64,000 bases of DNA from Ailanthus altissimus. Taxonomy: Eukaryota; Streptophyta; Magnoliopsida; Sapindales; Simaroubaceae. The notes below the pieces were generated by a model. The model ran no database searches. It was not told where the DNA came from and saw only the letters and a program-made list of their open reading frames with translations. Shown here in pieces: positions 57,138-64,000 of this stretch. The stretch is from the NCBI GenBank assembly GCA_946807835.1, contig OX327712.1, forward strand, positions 18,122,001-18,186,000, read 5' to 3'. How positions within the stretch are numbered: the first letter of the stretch is position 1; the number at the start of each line of letters is the position of its first letter. A program made the translations under genes and the position numbers.

Positions 57138-57489
57138 AATATGGCCTTATGCTTGAAAATAAAGTCACCAAAGTTTAATTTAGTTCTGTAAACCCATTTG
57201 TCACCAATAACATTCCTTCTTTTTGGCTTTGTGGTGATCTCCTATGTATGATTCTTCTCTATCATTTTAATTTCCTCTTCAATTGCTTTTTGTCATTCTT
57301 TATACTTAGAGGCTTCAATAAAGTCAGCTGGTCCTGAAATAGCTATATTACACCTTGCATTTAGAGAGAGACTTAGTTTTAAGCACTGGAGAATCTAAGT
57401 CTGAATCATCATCATAATCTTCACTTTCAGCTAATGATTTTGAATCTTCATCTGCTTTTTTTTAGCTTACTCCATATGAAATTTCAGGT

Positions 57490-58740
57490 TGTTTAACAAC
57501 TGAATTTTTGTCCAAATTCTAGAAATCCAGTTCATCTACTTCCAGGTCTTTGCAAACTAAAATCCTTTTTGTCTTCAAGTTGTAAACTTTGTATCCATTA
57601 AAATTAGCTGCATAACCCAAAAACATACTTAATTCTGCCTTTTCATCAAGCTTACATCTTTTCACAACTGGAATATGAACATAACACACTGAACCGAAGA
57701 CTTTCAGATGCTTAACTAATAGTTTTAAACCATACCATGCTTCATAAAGTGTTATACCCCCCCTCATCCTCTAAACCTTGTAGTGAGTCTGTTTAGGAGA
57801 TAGGCAATTGTGTTTATAGCTTCAGCCCAGAAATGCTTGGGCAAATTTTTCTCAATGATCATACATTTAGCCATATCCACCACAGTCCTATTTTTTTTTA
57901 CTTGTGATTTATGCATGCAGCTTTACAAAATTTCAAAATTCTTCAGACTTATACTCTATACCATTATCTGACCTCAGGGCCTTGATACTACATTCACTTT
58001 GATTCTCTACATAAACTTTAAATTTCTTAAACATAGAGAAGACTACATATTTGTTAGTCAAGAAATAAACCCAAACCATCCTTGTGAGATTGTCAATGAA
58101 TAAAAGAATATTTACTTTCATTTAGTGATGGAATGCTCATTGAACCATAGACATCAGTGTGGATTAATTCAAGCTTATTGGTTGCTCTCTAAGCCTTATT
58201 GACAAGAAATGATTTTCTATGGATTTTGCCTTTTTTACAACATTCACAAACATCATCACTTAAATAAATATCAAACATATCCATCATCATATCATTATCT
58301 TTCATAAACTTTAAAGACTTCTGACTATAGTGGCCAAATCTTCTATGCCATAACCAAGTTTGATTAGTTTTGGCACTATAGACATGTTGTTTAGCCATAT
58401 TGAAGTCCGAAGGAAAACTATCATCTTTCATTCTAACATTTTTAATTTCAAAGCCATGAGGATAAAAAATAGTGCACATGTTATCCTTAAAATTCTGAGA
58501 GTAGCCTTTTTTTTTATCGTTTAGCCACACTTAACAAATTTTGATCTAGATAAGGAACATATAGAACATCTGAAATGAATTCAGTACCTTGCTTGGTATG
58601 AATAGCAATAGTACCTTTGCCCTCAGTCTGAACAAGATCTTCATTTCCTAGTTTCACCTTAATTTATAGGATCTATCAAGTGAAGTGATGAACATATTGA
58701 CATTACTGGTCATGTGCTTGTATAACCACTATCAATAAGC
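57490..58740 (-). pseudogene. Copia protease remnant and integrase
   Basis: Minus strand: the protease motif WLIDSGYTSTMTSN (about 58730), then LWHRRFGHYSQKSLKFM with CECCKKGKIHRKSF (GAG-pre-integrase), then the integrase core [17 protein letters not shown] and [15 protein letters not shown], and the C-terminal block LKVFGSVCYVHIP, SMFLGYAANFNGYKVYN. Gaps between the pieces hold stops and frameshifts, and the Glu block is not readable. Confidence 0.88.
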
Positions 58741-58779
58741 CAAATGTTGGCTCCAAGTGGCTAAGAATTTTTTGTAATC

Positions 58780-59790
58780 ATAAACAACTATTCCTCAAGT
58801 TGTGATTGGTCCTCAGCTTTATTTGCTTGCTGTGTAGGTTGTTGGTCTACTTGCTCTATCTTCAATTTGCAGTAATTTTCAATATGCCTATGTTGTTTGT
58901 AGTATTTACACTGGTATTAAGTTTTACCCTTGTACCAATAATCTTTCTCAAGGTGATATGTTGTTTTACAAGTTCCACAAGGTAGGACCTTGCCCTTTAT
59001 TTGAACTTTTTTTTAGCTTTCTACTAGAGCTTTGCCTTTGGTCATCTTGTCACCATGAAATTTCTTTCCATCTTTTCCTCTATTTTTCTTGCCTTTATGC
59101 TTCATTGTAAGAGCTCCTTCAATGTTCTCATTGGACCTGAGAGAGGTCATTTGCTCTTGTGATAGAAATTTACTAATGAGTTCTGCAATTGACAAAGTTC
59201 TCAAATTACAAGACTCTTAAATTGCTGAAATTTTGGATTCAAATTTGTTAGGCAAGTTGATCATGATTTTCTGTACCACCTTTGAGTCTTCAAATGTCTC
59301 ACCATAAAACCTTATTTGATTCACTAGTTGTATAAGTTTTAAAGAATACTCTTATACTATCTCACTATCCTTCATTCTTAATATTTCAAACTCTTTTCTA
59401 AGAGTCAATATCTTAATTGTCTTTACTCTAGAACTGCCTTGAAATTCTTCCTTCAGTTTATTTCATGTTTGCTTTGGTGATTCAAAATCTATGATCCTTG
59501 TGAACATAGCATTTGATATTGCTGAGTGTATGCAAGTAAGTGCCCTAGGTTTCTTAGCCAAATCTTCTTCATGTTTTTTTATCTATGCAAGTGTTGGATT
59601 TTGTGGTAGAGGAGCAAATTCAACATCATTCTCAATAATATCCCATAAACTTATGGCTCTTAAGTAAGATTTCATCTTAATGGCCTATATATGATAATTT
59701 TCTCCAATAAATAAAGGAGCGGGAGTTAAAAAACTTCTTGATGCTATTTGAGAAATCAACAACAAATTTTTTGGTATTTTAACTCTCAAG
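58780..59790 (-). pseudogene. Copia Gag (UBN2 type) and zinc knuckle region
   Basis: On the minus strand: GENYHIWAIKMKSYLRA, then ALTCIHSAISNAMFTRI, then LRMKDSEIV, NLPNKFESKISAI, the ALTMKHKGKKNRGKDGKK basic stretch and a degenerate CCHC knuckle (CKYYKQHRHIENYC). These are the landmarks of copia Gag in its RNA-binding capsid role. About six in-frame stops interrupt the frame. Confidence 0.85.
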
Positions 59791-60187
59791 TGTTTAAGTT
59801 CACCACTCACTCAAAAAAAAAAAAAAAAACTAACACTCACAACCCTTTAAGAAAAGTGCTCTGATATCAATTGTAGAAATAATGGCAAAATATAAAGTGC
59901 AAAAAATTACTTAAGTAACAAAAAATTGAGTTTCCTACTAAAGATTGTTAATTTCATTGTATCAAGCTAATTAAATACAAGAGAAAATATTATAATTAGA
60001 GAGATTTTTGCATAAAATCTTAATTACGGATATTTATATTTGGCTATTGAAATTCCTTGATTTAAGGAATCAAATAGCATTGACTAAGTAAACAAAATAA
60101 CTTCAAATTTAAAAACATAAATTCAAAATCATAAACTATATTAGTTTTTTTATGAAATCAGCTAAGGAAAGTCTCAATGATTCAACA

Positions 60188-62445
60188 AATTAAAATACTT
60201 TTAAAAAAAAATTCTTTCATCATTAAAATTATATTTTATTACAAAGTTATGAAGCACCCCCCTTATCTTATCTAATAATATCAATGTCTCCCCTATAAAA
60301 TATGAGTCTTACAAAGTCGAAAATCTAAATGTAACATCAAAGATTGAAGTGTATAACTTATAACTTGGAATTGGATAAGATCTCATAAAAAAATTTCTTT
60401 GTTCATCATTCTTTAGTGCACGTCGTACACGAACTTACTTCAACTACATAGTAGCAGTAGTAATAATAACAGTAGTAAATTAATCAAATGATGAAAGTGA
60501 GAAGCCAATTTTGACCACCCACTTTTATAAATGCTTTCACTCTAAACACAAATTTCTTCACCATCTTCCCGCATTATGCCATAATTAATGGGTTTATAGA
60601 AACCAACCCCATACTCTTGCTTTCAAAACTTTATGATGCTTAGCTGTGGAAATAAAACAAAAAAAAAAGCACTTTTGGTTTTGGCTTTTGGGGCAACAAA
60701 ATTATTATATAGATTTCTTGTAAGCGTTAGGTGTTTAGGGAAAATCTTGTTTGGTGGCAAACCATGATATGGTTGGGGGAAGAGCTTTGTCTACTTGTAT
60801 GAGAATCATGTTTTTCCATTTTTCTTTTTGGAGTTTACTCATTACAATTCATGATGTGATTACTGTTGATTTGTTCAATCATTATCATCATCGGTTTTTG
60901 CTTTGCTTTTGGTCTCAATAAGCTAGCTAGCACGCCTGTCAAATTTACCAAAACCCAAATGTTTGACAGTGGATTAGAGAAGGATCATTAACCTAATTAC
61001 ATCACTAGAATTTCAATTTGGGAAACGATTATAGATAACTCATTTGTAAGTTGTGGCCACAAGTTTGATTTTGGGAGAACTTTCAATTTTTTTTAACTTG
61101 TGTTAATAGAAACTAAGTCGGATTAGCAACATTCCACTTAGAATCAAACCTAAATTTATGAAGAAAAAAAAAAGATGTTTGCACTTAGAATCACCAAAAG
61201 GTTAGACAATCTCAACCATCCAATCAATGGGAATGTGGTATTGATTTTGGAACTGAATTTTTTAACTCACTATCTTCTTCATCCACCACTAGACTGACTC
61301 TTCTCACTCTTCACTTCACTTGTAAAACTTTTTTTCAAAGAAAAAAAAAATTAATTGTTTGTCATTTTTGCCTTGTCAAAGGGCAGGAGTAACTCATCAC
61401 ATTTTGGTCATTCTGACCCAAAACCTTTTCTTTTCTTTTCTAAATTTTTCTTTAAAGCCCATCAAGATTGACTGGATGAAGTGGGTTCATGGTTGTTTTT
61501 AGAAAAACAAAAGAGAAATGTAAGAGGTGTATTGAATTATAAAATCTTTTGTTTTAATTGCTCTTTTGTCATATTATTATGACATTTCAATTAACTTGGG
61601 AATTGGGTTATAATTACTTGTTAGAAAAATGTAACAATCTCTTTCCCTATCAAGCAAGCAAGCAATCCAACATTCATGCTAAGTACTCATAAAGTTCTTA
61701 TTTATATAAAGCTTTTTCCTTATTCTTTTTTCTTTTTCCTTCTCTGAATTCTTATTTTAATTTTAGTAACACTTGTACAAATACTTACAAACTAAATACC
61801 TATCATAAATAAGAGATTATGTCAGCCACTAAATCACCACCCACTAAAAAGAGAATAAGAAAAAAAAAAGTTAATAATTAAACAAACCTAATCGACCACC
61901 TAAATAAACACATTTGAATCAATATGTTTGTTTATTAGATCTGAATTTGGTCGAATCAGTCAATGCTTGTTCACAATTGTCAACCACGTGTCCCATTATT
62001 TATTATACTCTTAATTAATCTATGATCATCACTTTTCTTTTATTAATAGTTTTTGCTAATTCATTTTTCGTTTTTGTTGGTTTTGGCCTACATCTTAGAT
62101 TCCCACTCTTATTTTGTCCTTAATGAGAAACTCTTTTCACTAACACTACATTAAAAAAAACATGTGAAGTAGGCCATATCTTTGGACGTAGCCGTATAGT
62201 ATTATTGTTATTATTATAAAAGTTTTGTTTAATCCCTTGGCCCTTTGGTTTCATCTGTCTTTTTAAGACTCCAAGAACTAAGAAAATGTAAACCCACATT
62301 ACATTATATATGATGCCAACAACTCCATGAATTTCCCCATCTTCTTCTTTCAAAGGTTTCAATTTTTTACCTTTTCTAACCTTTTAGGGGTGGGGGTGAG
62401 GGGGGCATATTGTTGTTAGTTGATCATCAAGTTGAGGGGAAGAAG
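60188..62445. other. Intergenic region, no gene recognised
   Basis: AT-rich with poly-pyrimidine runs and unique-looking sequence. It contains a TATA-like TTATTTATATAAAGC at about 61698 but no gene model could be attached to it. Confidence 0.5.
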
Positions 62446-62565
62446 ATGAACATGGGAATTTCAGAATTTGAAGGAGGATATGAAGGGGAAATAGTTTCAT
62501 TGAAGAATTTGTCCTTGGAGCCATGGCCTAAACAGTATTATATGCAACAACAAAGGGGACTTTGA
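62446..62565 (+). other. Short open frame of 39 codons, doubtful
   Basis: Begins ATGAACATGGG and ends in TGA, reading MNMGISEFEGGYEGEIVSLK and ending YMQQQRGL. Purine-rich, with GC content above its surroundings, and preceded by AGTTGAGGGGAAGAAG. It could be a small peptide frame, a first exon or an upstream frame of a gene past this point. No family is recognised and chance is likely. Confidence 0.2.
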
Positions 62566-63879
62566 GGCAAGGTTAACCTCTAGGCAAGTCTAATGCTTGG
62601 CTTTTTGAATTATCTATATCCTCCGTTTTTTTCCTCTTTTTGTTTGTCTATTTTGTTTGGCTGCCAAGAAAATGGAGGATGGTGGCTAGAATAAGGTTTA
62701 CAAGAATCTTGAATATCCATCTTAAGGTTTCAAGGTTTCTCTTTCTTTGCAATTCTGTGTTGTGGCAAACCAAATCAAATTAATTTTCTCTTCACTACCT
62801 TTCTTTCTTTTCTTTTTTTTTTCTTTTGAGTACTTGTGTGTTCTCCAAAACATTGTAAAAGATAACAGCATATATCTGTGAGAAACTAATAGTCTTTTAT
62901 CTCTGTTGTTCATTTAAGATTCTTTGCATAGAATATTGTAGAACTTCCAAAACAAACCAGTGAGGAATTGTGTTCATTCAGTCACTTCTCATCGCAATCT
63001 TACCATTAGATTCTTTGTTTCAACATTTGGATAATCATTTGCTTTTTAATCCAGAAACCAAATTTGTATATTCTCTTTATATAAGCTCAGTTTTCTAGCT
63101 GATATTAGTATTAACAACAAAAGCAAGATGCTTAGGCGTTTGTAAGTAGATAGATTCTTTTGAAGGAACAACAATTTGGTTGGAGAATGTTAGCTCAATA
63201 ACAGCTCATGTTTATGATTCAGTTGGTATTGATTAAGCACATGCTCTTCAACAACATATATGGCTGTAATTAGCTGTTTCTTCATAATTTTCAATGTTCA
63301 CTCTGAGTTGAAACACAGATTAAATGAAATTTTATATGCATTAGCAGTGCAATAAATTTATGAAAAGGATTCAACAGAACAAAACAAGTGGTATTAATTA
63401 AGATCTTCGTTTCATAATCATGACATTGAGAAATGATAACAATGGAACAAAAGATTCAAGAATCTTGCTGAATGGACATAATATGAGTTACTGTTCATTG
63501 TAATTCAACATTTTATGCTCCAAATCAAGACTAGTTAATATTATGATCCATCCCAATTCATCTGAGCTGATTCATAGTGTTACCGGCCAGCGCCGTGAAA
63601 AGGTTCAAGAATCTTCCAAATAGTTGGGGAAAGAAAATCTTAATGGATAATGTACTAAATAAATCCTTTATCCCCAAGATTATAGGCCTGCAGATTATGT
63701 AGTATTTACTGCAAACACATGCTCTTAAATATAACCTAAGAATCTTATCCATTGTTCAAAAGGATACTTGTTCTCCCTTAAATTTTGACCCAAGCCTAAT
63801 TTTCAAAGCTCGTTGCAATATGACAGAACATCGTTTGAAATTTTGGCCTGGAGAATATTTTCAATTTCAAAAATTCTAA
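62566..63879. other. Intergenic region, no gene recognised
   Basis: AT-rich, with a TTTCTTTTCTTTTTTTTTTC run near 62805. No long frame, repeat or RNA gene was found. Confidence 0.5.
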
Positions 63880-64000
63880 AGAGGTCAATCATGTAAATTT
63901 TTTAAAAGATAAGCCCTTAGGTTGATAGCATAAGTCTTGCAAAAGGTCAACCACTTAAGTTATTTAAGAGGTTGATTATGTAAATCTTTTAAGAGACTGA
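63880..64000. repeat. About 30-bp imperfect tandem repeat at the right edge
   Basis: Units resembling GAGGTYRATYATGTAAATYT recur (63880, 63971) with more diverged copies between (AGGTTGATAGCATAAGTCTT, AGGTCAACCACTTAAGTTAT). The array probably continues beyond the window. Confidence 0.6.

Larger units (their letters stand above)
52623..60187 (-). mobile_element. Decayed Ty1/copia element split by a gypsy solo LTR
   Basis: LTRs 52623-52940 (3') and 59872-60187 (5'), about 317 bp each, read TGTAGAAATAATG at one end and GATTCAACA/T at the other. A primer site (TTGATATCAGAG, minus, decayed from TGGTATCAGAG) adjoins the 5' LTR, and a purine tract (AAGGAGGAGAG, minus) adjoins the 3' LTR. The flanks are GATTA and AATTA, a target duplication with one change. 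Without the 2.86-kb nested LTR and duplicate the element is about 4.7 kb, the normal copia size. Gag, protease, integrase, RT and RNase H remain in order but with many stops. Confidence 0.9.

Noticed and set aside
1..64000. tRNA, rRNA and known snRNA genes
   Set aside because: None was recognised by eye. The tRNA-like matches are retroelement primer sites (44980, 40595, 18499, about 59860).

Overview
This is an AT-rich stretch of eudicot nuclear DNA. The evidence is one five-intron gene with plant splice sites, plant-type Ty1/copia and Ty3/gypsy retrotransposons with tRNA-Met primer sites, a Mutator-like transposon, and plant-specific B3-domain gene relics. The species cannot be named from the sequence. 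One confident host gene is present: at 45979-50512 (+), a TENA/THI-4 plus HAD-phosphatase fusion corresponding to plant TH2, the thiamin monophosphate phosphatase of thiamin diphosphate synthesis. Almost everything else is transposon, transposon relic or decayed gene.

Layout. 1-1463: the 3' end of a copia element (RNase H and 3' LTR) entering from the left; it sits in a relic of a second LTR family (1464-1831) seen again at 15174-15963. 2481-10212: a complete Mutator-like element with long terminal inverted repeats and a perfect 9-bp target duplication. It carries a transposase broken by four in-frame stops (+) and a convergent DUF1985/Ulp1-protease gene (-), the gene content of Kaonashi-type MULEs. 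10574-13540: a diverged large tandem duplication. 15174-16874: LTR relics. 17080-24528 (-): a B3-domain pseudogene split by a small non-autonomous LTR element (17243-18791) and by a composite insert (about 19069-24029) that holds an unrecognised 368-codon gene and the 3' end of a gypsy element. 27057-30574: an old 3.5-kb solo LTR. 33640-35230 (-): a second B3 pseudogene, split by a solo LTR with target duplication CTTTG.

35620-35962: a decayed fragment of TH2 that keeps an intron-exon junction, about 10 kb before the intact gene. 36620-45199 (-): a copia element without a visible gag, with another LTR element (39065-43097, target duplication CCGTG) inserted in its integrase. The outer element is flanked by 270-320-bp direct repeats instead of a 5-bp duplication. 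50607-51558: a 476-bp unit present twice in tandem just 3' of TH2. 52623-60187 (-): another decayed copia element, split by a gypsy solo LTR (54285-57137, target duplication AATAT) that matches the LTR at 21313-24029 in inverted orientation. 60188-64000: no gene recognised.

The most unusual structures are two arrays of short inverted repeats with constant loops and changing stems, in both terminal regions of the nested element 39065-43097; the 368-codon orphan gene with its own TATA box; CpG-rich minisatellite blocks in the MULE ends; and the long direct repeats around the copia element next to TH2.
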